NCBI GenBank assembly: GCA_963849885.1
Contig: CAWKIV010000002.1
Coordinates: 62,001-126,000, forward strand
Source of the DNA: CADCTP01 sp963849885
GTDB lineage: Bacteria > Actinomycetota > Actinomycetes > Mycobacteriales > CADCTP01
Reading direction: 5' to 3'
Length of the DNA: 64,000 nucleotides
Part shown: positions 42,943-50,731 of the stretch, in pieces
How positions within the stretch are numbered: position 1 is the first letter of the stretch
Layout of the letters: each line of letters begins with the position of its first letter
The notes under the pieces: generated by a model
What the model was told of the DNA's origin: nothing
Databases searched by the model: none
The model's input: only the letters and a program-made list of their open reading frames with translations
Program-made: the position numbers and the translations under genes

Positions 42943-43984
42943 CCGCCCGGGCCAGCTCCCGCCAGCGCCGGCGCTGCTGGGCCCGCAGCCGCGCGTCGTA
43001 CCGGTCCCGCAGCCAGGCCGCCTCCCGCTGCAGCCGGGCGTGCCCGGCCACCCGGCGGGCGGGCAGCTCGCCGGAGGCGACCGCGTCGGCCACCGCGCAG
43101 TCCGGCTCGCCGGCGTGCCGGCAGTCCCGGAACCGGCACCGCCGGGCCAGCTCGACCACGTCCGCGAAGGCCTGGTCGACCCCGCCGCCGGTCTCCCACA
43201 GCCGGACGCCGCGCAGGCCGGGGGTGTCCACCACCGCGCCCAGCCCGGGCAGCAGGGTCAGCTCGCGGGCGGTGGTGGTGTGCCGGCCCTTGCCGGCGGC
43301 GCCGACCGCGCCGACCTTGGCCACCTCGGCGCCGGCCAGCGCGTTGAGCAGGCTGGACTTGCCGGCGCCGGAGACGCCGAGCAGCGCCGCGGTCCGGCCC
43401 GGGCGCAGGTGGCCGCGCACGTCGTCCAGCCCGCGGCCGTCGACCGTGCTGGTCAGCAGCACCGGCGCGGCCAGCGCGGCCTCGGCCACCTCGTCCCGCT
43501 CGGTCTCCGCGGTGCGGGACAGGTCGGCCTTGGTGAGCACCACCACCGGCTGCGCGCCGGAGTCCCAGGCGACCGCGAGCAGCCGGTCCAGCCGGGCCGG
43601 GCTGGGCGCCGCGGCCAGCGAGACCAGCACCAGCACCACGTCCACGTTCGCGGCCAGCGCCTGCCGGGCGGCGGCCCGGCCGGCGGCGCCGCGGGCCAGC
43701 TCCGTCCGCCGCGGCAGCCGGGCCACCACCTGGTCGCCGTCGGCCAGCACCCAGTCGCCGGTGACCAGCGGGGTGCCGGCGGTGCCGGTCATGCCGGCGG
43801 TGCCGGCGGTGCCGGCGGTGCCGAGGACGTCGCCGGCGGCGGTGGCCAGCAGCGGGCGGCGGGGGTCCGAGCGGACCACCCGGGCCGGCGCGGCCGCGGG
43901 CGCGAGCCGGTCGGCGGCCGTCGCCGCCCACTCGTCGTCCCAGCCGAGCAGCCGGAGCCGCTCCTCCTGCCCGTGCGCGCGCAC
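42890..43984 (-). CDS. rsgA: ribosome small subunit-dependent GTPase A
   Basis: A 364-residue protein from GTG 43984 (GGGGAGG upstream). It has an OB-like N-terminal domain, then a circularly permuted GTPase with G4 VLTKADLS before G1 GVSGAGKSSLLNAL and G3 VVDTPGLRG. A zinc knuckle CRFRDCRHAGEPDCAV sits in the C-terminal domain. RsgA assists 30S subunit maturation. An in-frame TAGTAGTAG-type insertion is visible in the OB domain (about residues 55-70), encoded by gccggcggt repeats. Confidence 0.93.
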   Translation of the reverse strand: MRAHGQEERLRLLGWDDEWAATAADRLAPAAAPARVVRSDPRRPLLATAAGDVLGTAGTAGTAGMTGTAGTPLVTGDWVLADGDQVVARLPRRTELARGAAGRAAARQALAANVDVVLVLVSLAAAPSPARLDRLLAVAWDSGAQPVVVLTKADLSRTAETERDEVAEAALAAPVLLTSTVDGRGLDDVRGHLRPGRTAALLGVSGAGKSSLLNALAGAEVAKVGAVGAAGKGRHTTTARELTLLPGLGAVVDTPGLRGVRLWETGGGVDQAFADVVELARRCRFRDCRHAGEPDCAVADAVASGELPARRVAGHARLQREAAWLRDRYDARLRAQQRRRWRELARAVRSGQRAARVRRGGRPR

Positions 43985-44218
43985 GGTCCACCTCCCCACC
44001 GACCGGTAAAGTTGGCACCTCGTCGCCGGTCCGCCGGCGACTCGGAGATCATCCGCGCGCCGCTGCGCCGGACCCGTTGACGGGCACGGTAACGTTCCGC
44101 GGCCACTGCGCCGAAGGGGTTTCCGGCCGGCCCGGCCGGTCCCCGCTCGCCGGGCACAAAACCGCGCCCCGATGCGTTGCCCGCACGCCACCCGCACGAC
44201 CTCAGGAGTGACCACAGT
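43985..44218. promoter_or_regulatory. divergent promoter region of rsgA and the DUF4193 gene
   Basis: 234 bp without a gene. A ttgacg at 44077 could be the -35 of the DUF4193 promoter, but the expected -10 region near 44100 is GC-rich. On the other strand cgaggtgccaactttacc lies close to rsgA. Nothing decisive is seen. Confidence 0.35.
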
Positions 44219-44521
44219 ATGGCTACCGACTACGACGCGCCTCGCCGCAGCGAGGTCGACGAGCTTGGGGAGGACTCGCTCGAGGAGCTCAAGGCCCGGC
44301 GCGCCGAGGCCCAGTCCGGCTCCATCGACGTCGACGAGGCCGAGCTCAACGAAAACCTGGAGCTGCCCGGGGCGGACCTGTCCGGTGAGGAGCTCACCGT
44401 ACGAGTGCTGCCCAAGCAGGAGGACGAGTTCACCTGCTCGAGCTGCTTCCTGGTCCACCACCGCAGCCGGCTCGCCGGCCAGCGCAACGGCCAGCCGGTC
44501 TGCCGCGACTGCGCGGCCTGA
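44219..44521 (+). CDS. DUF4193 protein
   Basis: A 100-residue acidic protein from ATG 44219 (MATDYDAPRRSEVDELGEDS) with a C-terminal zinc site FTCSSCFLVHHRSRL...CRDC. DUF4193 proteins are conserved in actinobacteria next to dut and the Cei gene (Rv2699c in M. tuberculosis). Function unknown. Confidence 0.92.
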   Translation: MATDYDAPRRSEVDELGEDSLEELKARRAEAQSGSIDVDEAELNENLELPGADLSGEELTVRVLPKQEDEFTCSSCFLVHHRSRLAGQRNGQPVCRDCAA

Positions 44522-44540
44522 CCGGGCGACCCTGATCCCG

Positions 44541-45005
44541 GCCGTGGTGCGCGTGCTCCGGCTGCCGGGCCGCCGGACCGACCGGCGACCCGGGGCCGAC
44601 GCGCGCCCGGATCCCGGCTCCGCGGAGGTGCCGGATCCCGGCGCCGCGCCGGGGCCGGCGGCGGCCGGAGCCGGCGCCGGCGGCTCGGCGGCGGCGCCTC
44701 GGCGTCGCTCGGTGAGCTGGTGGCCAAGCTGCGCCACCACGCGCGGCCGAGTCCACCGCGCGCGCTCGACCCCGCGGCCGGCGTCGCCGGGCTGGCCCGC
44801 GCCGCTCGGGTCGCGGCCGCTCGAGGCGCCGGCGCCGGGTTCCTGCGTGCACCGGCAGCGGCTCGCAGACATGCTCGAAGCTCGCGCCGTTCCTGGCCGG
44901 ATCGCCGTCGCCGGCGCCGCGGTCAACCGCCGGGCCACCCGCGCGCTGGGCGACCGGCTGACCGCCGAGCTGCGGGGCCGCCACCCCACCGTGCTGCGCG
45001 GGTAG
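44541..45005 (+). CDS. uncertain open frame between DUF4193 and dut
   Basis: A GTG-initiated frame with high third-position G+C runs from 44541 to a TAG at 45005. Only its end looks protein-like (RQRLADMLEARAVPGRIAVA; RRATRALGDRLTAELRGRHP). Another frame shows ASLGELVAKLRHHARP in the middle, so one or more indels may have scrambled a real gene. In mycobacteria a membrane protein gene (DUF3093) occupies this place on the opposite strand, but I see no such protein on either strand. Confidence 0.25.
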   Translation, partial: AVVRVLRLPGRRTDRRPGADARPDPGSAEVPDPGAAPGPAAAGAGAGGSAAAPRRRSVSWWPSCATTRGRVHRARSTPRPASPGWPAPLGSRPLEAPAPGSCVHRQRLADMLEARAVPGRIAVAGAAVNRRATRALGDRLTAELRGRHPTVLRG

Positions 45006-45022
45006 CCGGGTAGCGTGCCCCC

Positions 45023-45553
45023 GTGCTCCCTGTGCCACCTGTGCCGCCGGCCGACCCGGCGTCCCCCGCTCCCGCCGTCGAGGTCCTGGTCCAGCGGCTC
45101 GACCCGGGCGTGCCGCTGCCCGCGTACGCGCTGCCCGGCGACGCCGGCGCCGACGTGGTGACCACCGTCGACGCCGAGCTCGCCCCGGGGGAGCGCGCGG
45201 TGCTGCCGACCGGGCTCGCGCTCGCGCTGCCGGAGGGCTACGCCGCGTTCGTGCACCCGCGCTCCGGGCTGGCCGCCCGGTGCGGGATGTCGCTGGTCAA
45301 CGCGCCCGGCACGGTCGACTCCGGCTACCGCGGCGAGGTGAAGGTCATCGTCATCAACCACGACCCGGTGCACCCGCTGCGGCTGGCCCGCGGCGACCGG
45401 ATCGCCCAGCTGGTGCTGCAGCGGGTGGAGCGGGCGGTGTTCCGGGCGGTGGACGCGCTGCCGGAGTCGGCCCGCGGCGCCGGCGGGCACGGGTCCACCG
45501 GCGGCCACGCCGGGCTGGTCGGTGCCCTCGACGGCTCCACCGGGGAGGCGTGA
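45023..45553 (+). CDS. dut: deoxyuridine 5'-triphosphate nucleotidohydrolase
   Basis: A 176-residue trimeric dUTPase starting at GTG 45023. Motifs: LPGDAGADVVTT (1), HPRSGLAARCGM (2), NAPGTVDSGYRGEVKVIVIN (3), RGDRIAQLVLQ (4) and ARGAGGHGSTGGH (5). A Pro/Ala-rich extension of about 20 residues precedes the fold. It removes dUTP and supplies dUMP. TGATG couples it to the DUF3710 gene. Confidence 0.95.
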   Translation: MLPVPPVPPADPASPAPAVEVLVQRLDPGVPLPAYALPGDAGADVVTTVDAELAPGERAVLPTGLALALPEGYAAFVHPRSGLAARCGMSLVNAPGTVDSGYRGEVKVIVINHDPVHPLRLARGDRIAQLVLQRVERAVFRAVDALPESARGAGGHGSTGGHAGLVGALDGSTGEA

Positions 45554-46353
45554 TGGCGCTGGGTCGGCGCGGCCGGAAGTCGGAGCGCGCGAAGCTGGAC
45601 GCGACCCCGCCGTGGGCCACCGAGAAGGAGCGGGACACCGACCTCACCACGGGGCCGTACGACGAGCTGGACAGCCCGGAGGACGAGCTGGAGCGCCTCG
45701 ACCTCGGCGCGCTGCGGATCCCCGTGGTGGCCGGGGTCGAGGTCCGCGTCGACGTCAACCCGGAGGGCCAGGTCATCGCGGCCACCCTGTCGTACGGGGG
45801 GAGCGAGGCGCAGGTCGGCGCGTTCGCGGCGCCGCGGACGGCCGGGATCTGGGACGACATCCGGGCCGAGATCCGCGGCTCGATCACCGGCCAGGGTGGC
45901 ACCGTGCAGGAGGGCAAGGGCCGGTTCGGCACCGAGCTGGTCGGCCGGGTGCCGGTGCAGGGCGGCTACCAGTCGGTGCGGTTCGTCGGGGTGGACGGGC
46001 CGCGGTGGTTCCTGCGGACGCTGTTCACCGGGCAGGCGGCGACCGACCCGGCCCGGGCGTCGGTGCTGGAGGACGCGGTCCGCAACATCGTGGTGGTCCG
46101 CGGCACCTCGCCGATGCCGGTGCGCGACCCGCTGCCGCTGGTGCTGCCGCGCGAGGTCGCCGAGCAGGCCGAGCAGAGCCACGGCGCGCACGCCGCCCCC
46201 GACGACCCGGCCGACCCGGCCGACTTCGACGAGGAGCCGGAGCCGGCGCCGGACGACGCCGAACCGGCGCCGGCCGCCGCCGAACCGCCCGCCGACGACC
46301 CGGCGCCCCCGCCCCCCGCCGGCCGCCGCCGCGCCGACCGCCGCCGTCGCTGA
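45553..46353 (+). CDS. DUF3710 protein
   Basis: A 266-residue protein from ATG 45553, overlapping the dut stop by one base. DUF3710 core: LGALRIPVVAGVEVRVDVNP, AFAAPRTAGIWDDIRAEI, GPRWFLRTLFTG and IVVVRGTSPMPVRDPLPLVL. The tail (about 210-266) is Asp/Glu/Pro/Ala-rich and then Arg-rich. Always next to dut in actinobacteria (Rv2696c); function unknown. Confidence 0.92.
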   Translation: MALGRRGRKSERAKLDATPPWATEKERDTDLTTGPYDELDSPEDELERLDLGALRIPVVAGVEVRVDVNPEGQVIAATLSYGGSEAQVGAFAAPRTAGIWDDIRAEIRGSITGQGGTVQEGKGRFGTELVGRVPVQGGYQSVRFVGVDGPRWFLRTLFTGQAATDPARASVLEDAVRNIVVVRGTSPMPVRDPLPLVLPREVAEQAEQSHGAHAAPDDPADPADFDEEPEPAPDDAEPAPAAAEPPADDPAPPPPAGRRRADRRRR

Positions 46354-46399
46354 CCCACCCCACCCCGCCACCCGCCCCCAGCTGCCCACCCGCCCTCCC

Positions 46400-46790
46400 C
46401 CGGCGGCTGATCCCGGGCGGCTGACCCGGGCGCTGACCGGGCCGCTGATCCCGGGCGCTGACCCGGGCCGCTGACCCGGGCGCTGACCCGGGCCGCTGAT
46501 CCCGGGCGCTGACCCGGGCGGCTGACTCGGCCGGCTCATCCCGGCCGCTCATCCCGCCGCCCCCTCGGCCGCTGACCCCGCCCGTCCATCCCGGCGGCTG
46601 ACCCCGCCCGTCCATCTCGGCGGCTGATCCGGCGGCTGATCTCGCGGCTCGCCTCGGCCGCTGACCCCGTCCGTCCAGCCCGGCGGCTGACGCCGGCCGT
46701 CCCGGCGGCTGGCCCCGGCGGCTGGCCCGGCGGCTGGCCCTGGCGGCTGACCCGGCCGGTGACCCGGCCACCTGCCGTTGGCTGCTCCGC
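46400..46790. repeat. degenerate tandem repeat of a 12-16 bp unit (gggcggctgaccc)
   Basis: Around two dozen imperfect copies of gggcSgctgaYccc follow one another in this gene-free stretch after the DUF3710 gene. The unit resembles the terminal ggcggctga of neighbouring stop regions. The core is partly self-complementary (cccgggc), so many alternative hairpins are possible. No ribosome-binding site or conserved protein is seen here. Confidence 0.8.
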
Positions 46791-46812
46791 CGGGCAGGAT
46801 GCTCGGCCGCCG

Positions 46813-47176
46813 ACTGGTGCTCTGCCTCGCGGGCTGAGGCCGGCCGGTGACCTGGCGGCTCACCGGCCGGTGACTGGTGCTCTGCCTCGTGGGCTGGGGC
46901 AGCCGGGCAGGGTGACTCGTCCGGGCGGCTAGTGCTCTGCCTCGTGGGGTGGGGCAGGCAGGCAGCGGGTGGAGGTGACTGTCCGGGCGGCTAGTGCTCT
47001 GCCTCGTGGGGTGGGGCAGCGGCAGCGGGGGAGGTGCTGGGGTGGCAGGTGCTCTGCCTCGGGGTGGGGCGCTGGGCTGGGGGTGGTGTGCCTCGTTGGG
47101 TGGGGCACTGCGGCTGGGGAGGGGTGTCCGGTGGGTGGGGTGGTGGTGTGCCTCGGTGGGTGGGGCAGAGCACTAG
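46813..47176. repeat. tandem repeat of a 28-60 bp unit containing gtgctctgcctcgtggg
   Basis: Seven copies of a motif tgctctgcctcgtgggntgg (variants gtgtgcctcggtgggtgg) start at about 46816, 46877, 46932, 46993, 47049, 47086 and 47147. The last unit ends in ggcagagcactag (47164-47176), the reverse complement of ctagtgctctgcc at 46928 and 46990, giving a long-range inverted repeat. The array ends exactly at the stop of the alpha/beta hydrolase gene. Confidence 0.82.
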
Positions 47177-48179
47177 TCGCGCGGGGAGTGAGTGTCCGCC
47201 GGCCGGGTGGGGTTCGTCGCGGCGGTGAGGGCGGCGCGGGCGGCGGTGCCGAGTGGTGCCCGGTCGGCGGCGAGGTCGGCGAGGCGCAGGCAGCGGAGGG
47301 CGGCGCGGGGGAGCAGCGCGGCCCACTCCTCGGCGACCGCGAGCGGGTGCAGTGGGTCGTCGGCGAAGGCGACCAGCCCGACCGGGACGGCGAGCGCCGC
47401 CAGCTCGGCGGCCGACGGACCCGCGGACCGCGCCGCCGCGCGCAGCGTCGGGGCCAGCAGGTCGCCGTACGCCGGCCAGGCAGCGGCGAGCTCGTCGGCG
47501 ACCCAGCCCACGCCTCCGGCCCGGGCCGCGGCCAGCGCGCCGGCGACGCCGAGCCGGTCCACCTGGTCCGCCGCCGCGCCGGTCGCCGCGGCCACCGCGC
47601 CCGGCGGCCCGGTCCACGCCGGCAGCGCCAGCAGCAACCCCGCCAGCCCCACCGGCCCCCCGCCTCCACCTGACCCGGCCGACCCACCCGACCCGGCCGG
47701 CCCACCTGATCCGGCCGGCCCACCTGACCCGGCGGGCCCACCCGGCCCGGCTGGCCCACCTGATCCGGCTGGCCCACCTGATCCGGCTGGCCCACCCGGC
47801 CTGGCCGACCCACCGGGCGCCGGCCCACCGCGGCGCCGCCCGGCCCGGCGGACCCGGCGGGTCCGGCGGACCCGGCGGGCCCGGGTGGGCGGGTCGGTGC
47901 GGGGTGGGGGGTGGTGCGGTGGGCGGCCCAGCGGGTGGCGATGTGGGCGCCGAGCGACACGCCGCCGACCAGCCGCAGCCGCGGACCGTACGCCTCCAGT
48001 GCCGCGTCGAGCGCGGCCACGGCCTGGTCGACCACGGACGGTCCGGGCACCGGCGGCACCGCGACCACCTCGTGGTCGGCCAGCGCCGGCCCGAACGCCC
48101 GCCGGAGGAAGTCCGCGGACGACCCGGCGCCGGCCAGCAGCACCGCCACCGGAAGCGTCACCGGACCATCCTGGGCCAC
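47173..48179 (-). pseudogene. alpha/beta hydrolase-like protein with expanded Gly/Pro linker, frameshifted
   Basis: The N-terminal part from GTG 48179 (or GTG 48161) reads LPVAVLLAGAGSSADFLRRA and LRLVGGVSLGAHIATRWAAH, with a nucleophile-elbow GVSLGA. The C-terminal part (LAGLLLALPAWTGPPGAVAA; VPVGLVAFADDPLHPLAVAE) ends at 47173 in another frame. The two are joined by a 15-bp repeat tract, and the total of 1007 bases is one short of a multiple of three, so one missing base near 47820 explains the break. Position matches Rv2695 between DUF3710 and the OB-fold gene. Confidence 0.7.
47655..47830. repeat. 15-bp tandem repeats inside the hydrolase gene
   Basis: About ten copies of ggcccacctgatccg and relatives (cacccggcccggctg). 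They encode a Gly/Pro/Ala/Ser linker of some 60 residues at a place where homologues pass directly from the nucleophile elbow to the next strand, so this is a lineage-specific insertion. Confidence 0.8.
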
Positions 48180-48226
48180 CAGCGGGACTCCCGGGCCGCC
48201 GGCCCCGGATGCCTTACCCTGGCGGG

Positions 48227-48619
48227 GTGAGCGAGACGCCCGTGCCGGTGCGCCGCGGCTGGCTGGGCCGGGTGCTGAGTCGGCTGACCGAGGACGATGC
48301 CGCCCTCGACGCCGAAGTCCTGCTCGACGACGTCGAGCAGCGCGGCGCCAAGCCGGTCGCGACCTGCGCGCAGGGCCAGCCGGTGGTCGTCACCGGCCGG
48401 CTCCGGTCGGTCGTCTACACCCCGCGCGACACCGTGCCGACCGTGGACGCCGAGCTCTTCGACGGCTCCGGCTCGGTGCACCTGGTCTGGCTGGGTCGCA
48501 GCCGGATCGCCGGCATCGAACCCGGCCGGGCGCTGGTCGCCCGCGGCCGGGTCGCGGAGCAGGACGGGCTCAAGGTGATCTTCAACCCCTGGTACGAGCT
48601 GAAGCCGGTCGGCGCGTGA
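48227..48619 (+). CDS. OB-fold nucleic-acid-binding protein
   Basis: A 130-residue protein from GTG 48227. The OB fold reads GQPVVVTGRLRSVVYTPRDT, VDAELFDGSGSVHLVWLGRS and GRALVARGRVAEQDGLKVIF ending NPWYEL. The order hydrolase, OB protein, DUF3159, TrkA is the M. tuberculosis Rv2695-Rv2691 order. Its stop overlaps the DUF3159 start (GTGA at 48616). Ligand unknown. Confidence 0.92.
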   Translation: MSETPVPVRRGWLGRVLSRLTEDDAALDAEVLLDDVEQRGAKPVATCAQGQPVVVTGRLRSVVYTPRDTVPTVDAELFDGSGSVHLVWLGRSRIAGIEPGRALVARGRVAEQDGLKVIFNPWYELKPVGA

Positions 48620-49320
48620 CCGCGGACGCGCAGCCGGAGCCGGCCGGCTCCCGGCCGAAGCCGCTGCTGGTCGAGTCGATCGGCGGCTGGCGCGGGCTGG
48701 TCGACAGCGGCCTGCCGGTGGTGGTCTTCGTGGTCGCCAACGCGCTCGCCGGGCTGACCGCGGCGATCTGGGCCGCCATCGCGGCCGGCGCGGTGCTCTT
48801 CGTGCTGCGGCTGGTCCGCCGGGAGACCGTGCAGCAGGCGGTCAGCGGCTTCCTGGGCATCGCGGTGGCGGCGTTCATCGCGTCACGGACCGGGGAGGCG
48901 AAGGGCTTCTTCCTGCTCGGCATCTGGGCCAGCTTCGTCTACGCCGGCCTCTTCGCCGCCTCCGTGCTGGTGCGGTGGCCGCTGGTCGGGGTGATCTGGG
49001 AGTACGTCGACGGGGCCGGCGGGGAGTGGCGGCGCGACCGGCGGCTGATGCGGGTCTACACCTGGACCACGCTGGTGTGGGTCGGCGTCTTCCTGTCCCG
49101 CGGGCTGGTGCAGCGCTTCCTCTACGAGGAGGACCGGACCGGCTGGCTGGCGGTGGCCCGGCTGGCGATGGGCTACCCGCTGACCGTCGGCGCGCTGGCG
49201 GTGTCGGTGCTCGCGGTCCGCCGGGTCCGCCGGCTGACCGCGCTGCCGACCGCGCCGGAGGACTTCGACCTGGTCCCCGACATCGCCCCGCACCAGCCCC
49301 CGCGGCGTACGGACGACTAG
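48616..49320 (+). CDS. DUF3159 membrane protein
   Basis: A 234-residue protein with five predicted transmembrane helices (LPVVVFVVANALAGLTAAIW; AVSGFLGIAVAAFIAS; LLGIWASFVYAGLFAASVLV; WTTLVWVGVFLSRGLVQ; YPLTVGALAVSVLAV). The DUF3159 opening is LVESIGGWRGLVDSGLP. Translationally coupled to the OB-fold gene. Conserved, function unknown. Its stop overlaps the stop of the convergent TrkA gene by four bases. Confidence 0.92.
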   Translation: MTADAQPEPAGSRPKPLLVESIGGWRGLVDSGLPVVVFVVANALAGLTAAIWAAIAAGAVLFVLRLVRRETVQQAVSGFLGIAVAAFIASRTGEAKGFFLLGIWASFVYAGLFAASVLVRWPLVGVIWEYVDGAGGEWRRDRRLMRVYTWTTLVWVGVFLSRGLVQRFLYEEDRTGWLAVARLAMGYPLTVGALAVSVLAVRRVRRLTALPTAPEDFDLVPDIAPHQPPRRTDD

Positions 49321-49985
49321 CAGCTGCCGTTTCCGCAGACCAGCTGGCGCAGCCGGGTCTCCACGTCCTGCACGGCGACGAAGAGCAGCTCGTCGCCGCC
49401 CTCCAGCGGCTCGTCCGGGCCCGGCACGACCACCCGGCTGCCGCGCACGATCGCCACCAGCGCGGCGTCCCGGGGCAGGGCCATGTCCCGCACCGGCCGG
49501 CCGATCACCGGCGCGGTGGGCGGCAGCGTGATCTCGACCAGGTTGGCCTGCCCCTGCCGGAACGTCATCAGCCGCACCAGGTCCCCGACCGACACCGCCT
49601 CCTCGACCAGGGCGACCAGCACCCGCGGGGTGGACACCGCGACGTCGACGCCCCACGCCTCGGTGAACAGCCACTCGTTGTCCGGGTTGTTGATCCGCGC
49701 CACCACCCGGCGCACCGCGAACTCGGTCTTGGCCAGCAGCGACACGACCAGGTTGACCTTGTCGTCGCCGGTCGCGGAGATGACCACGTCGCAGTCCTGC
49801 AGCCGGGCCTCCTCCAGGGAGGACAGCTCGGCCGCGTCCGCGGTCAGCCACTCGGCCCGCGCCACCCGGGCCGGCTCGACCTTGTCCGGGTCGCGCTCGA
49901 TGAGCATCACCGAGTGGCCGTTCTCGATCAGCTCGCCGGCGATGGACCGGCCGACCGCGCCGGCACCGGCGATGGCGACCCGCAT
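49317..49985 (-). CDS. TrkA-family potassium uptake regulator (CeoC-like)
   Basis: A 222-residue protein: RCK N-domain with dinucleotide fold MRVAIAGAGAVGRSIAGEL, VISATGDDKVNLVVSLLAK, then TrkA-C (LVEITLPPTAPVIGRPVRDM; LEGGDELLFVAV). ATG 49985 shares one base with the preceding stop (TGATG), so the two TrkA proteins are coupled. They gate a potassium channel or transporter; the pair matches ceoB/ceoC. Confidence 0.93.
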   Translation of the reverse strand: MRVAIAGAGAVGRSIAGELIENGHSVMLIERDPDKVEPARVARAEWLTADAAELSSLEEARLQDCDVVISATGDDKVNLVVSLLAKTEFAVRRVVARINNPDNEWLFTEAWGVDVAVSTPRVLVALVEEAVSVGDLVRLMTFRQGQANLVEITLPPTAPVIGRPVRDMALPRDAALVAIVRGSRVVVPGPDEPLEGGDELLFVAVQDVETRLRQLVCGNGSC

Positions 49986-50659
49986 CAGGAGGCCTCCGCC
50001 CGCGGGGCGGCCGCGGCGATCTCCTCGACCGCGTCCGCGATGTCGTCGGTCACCAGGACGTGCACCTGGTCGCCGTCCTGCAGGACGGTCGAGGACGTCG
50101 GCAGGATGCCCTTGCCGAAGCGGGTGACGAACGCCACCCGGGCGCGGCTGGCCGCCTCCAGCTCGCCGACCCGGTGCCCGATCCAGCCCTCGTCGAGCAC
50201 CACCTGGACCAGCGCCACCACCCCGGACGGGTCGCGCCAGTCGATGACGTGCTTGTCGCCGAGCAGGACGGCCAGCAGCCGGTGGGTGGTCCACGGCACG
50301 GTGGCCACCGTGGGGATGCCGAGCCGCTCGTACACCTCCGCGCGCTTCGGGTCGTAGATCCGGGCGACCACGTGCGCGACGCCGAAGGTCTCGCGGGCCA
50401 CCCGGGCGGCGATGATGTTGGAGTTGTCGCCGCTGCTCACCGCGGCGAACGCGCCGGCCCGGCCGACCCCGGCCCGGCGCAGCGTGTCCCGGTCGAAGCC
50501 GACGCCGGTGACCTGGTCACCGGCGAAGTCGGGCCCCAGCCGGCGGAAGGCAGCCGGGTTCTGGTCGATGATCGACACGGTGTGCCCGGCCCGCTCCAGG
50601 TTGCGGGCCAGGCTCGAGCCGACCCGGCCGCAACCCATCACCACGATGTGCACGATCAC
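49985..50659 (-). CDS. TrkA-family potassium uptake regulator (CeoB-like)
   Basis: A 224-residue protein; GTG 50659 is favoured by GGGAGG ten bases upstream (GTG 50653 is an alternative). RCK N-domain IVVMGCGRVGSSLARNLERA with AVSSGDNSNIIAARVARE, followed by TrkA-C (LPTSSTVLQDGDQVHVLVTD). First gene of the two-gene TrkA operon, divergent from the APC permease, which in this conserved block may be a related transporter. Confidence 0.93.
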   Translation of the reverse strand: MIVHIVVMGCGRVGSSLARNLERAGHTVSIIDQNPAAFRRLGPDFAGDQVTGVGFDRDTLRRAGVGRAGAFAAVSSGDNSNIIAARVARETFGVAHVVARIYDPKRAEVYERLGIPTVATVPWTTHRLLAVLLGDKHVIDWRDPSGVVALVQVVLDEGWIGHRVGELEAASRARVAFVTRFGKGILPTSSTVLQDGDQVHVLVTDDIADAVEEIAAAAPRAEAS

Positions 50660-50731
50660 CGACGCTACCGCCTCCCGACCGGCCCGGCGAGGCACGCCGA
50701 CGGGTGGTTGCCCGGCCGTACGATCGTTGGC

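Noticed and set aside
46929..47172. C-terminal extension of the hydrolase with HEAEH-type repeats
   Set aside because: This reading follows the frameshifted N-terminal frame; the conserved C-terminus in the other frame stops at 47173.
46400..47176. CRISPR array
   Set aside because: Units are adjacent and degenerate without unique spacers of constant length, and no cas gene is nearby; they are simple tandem repeats.
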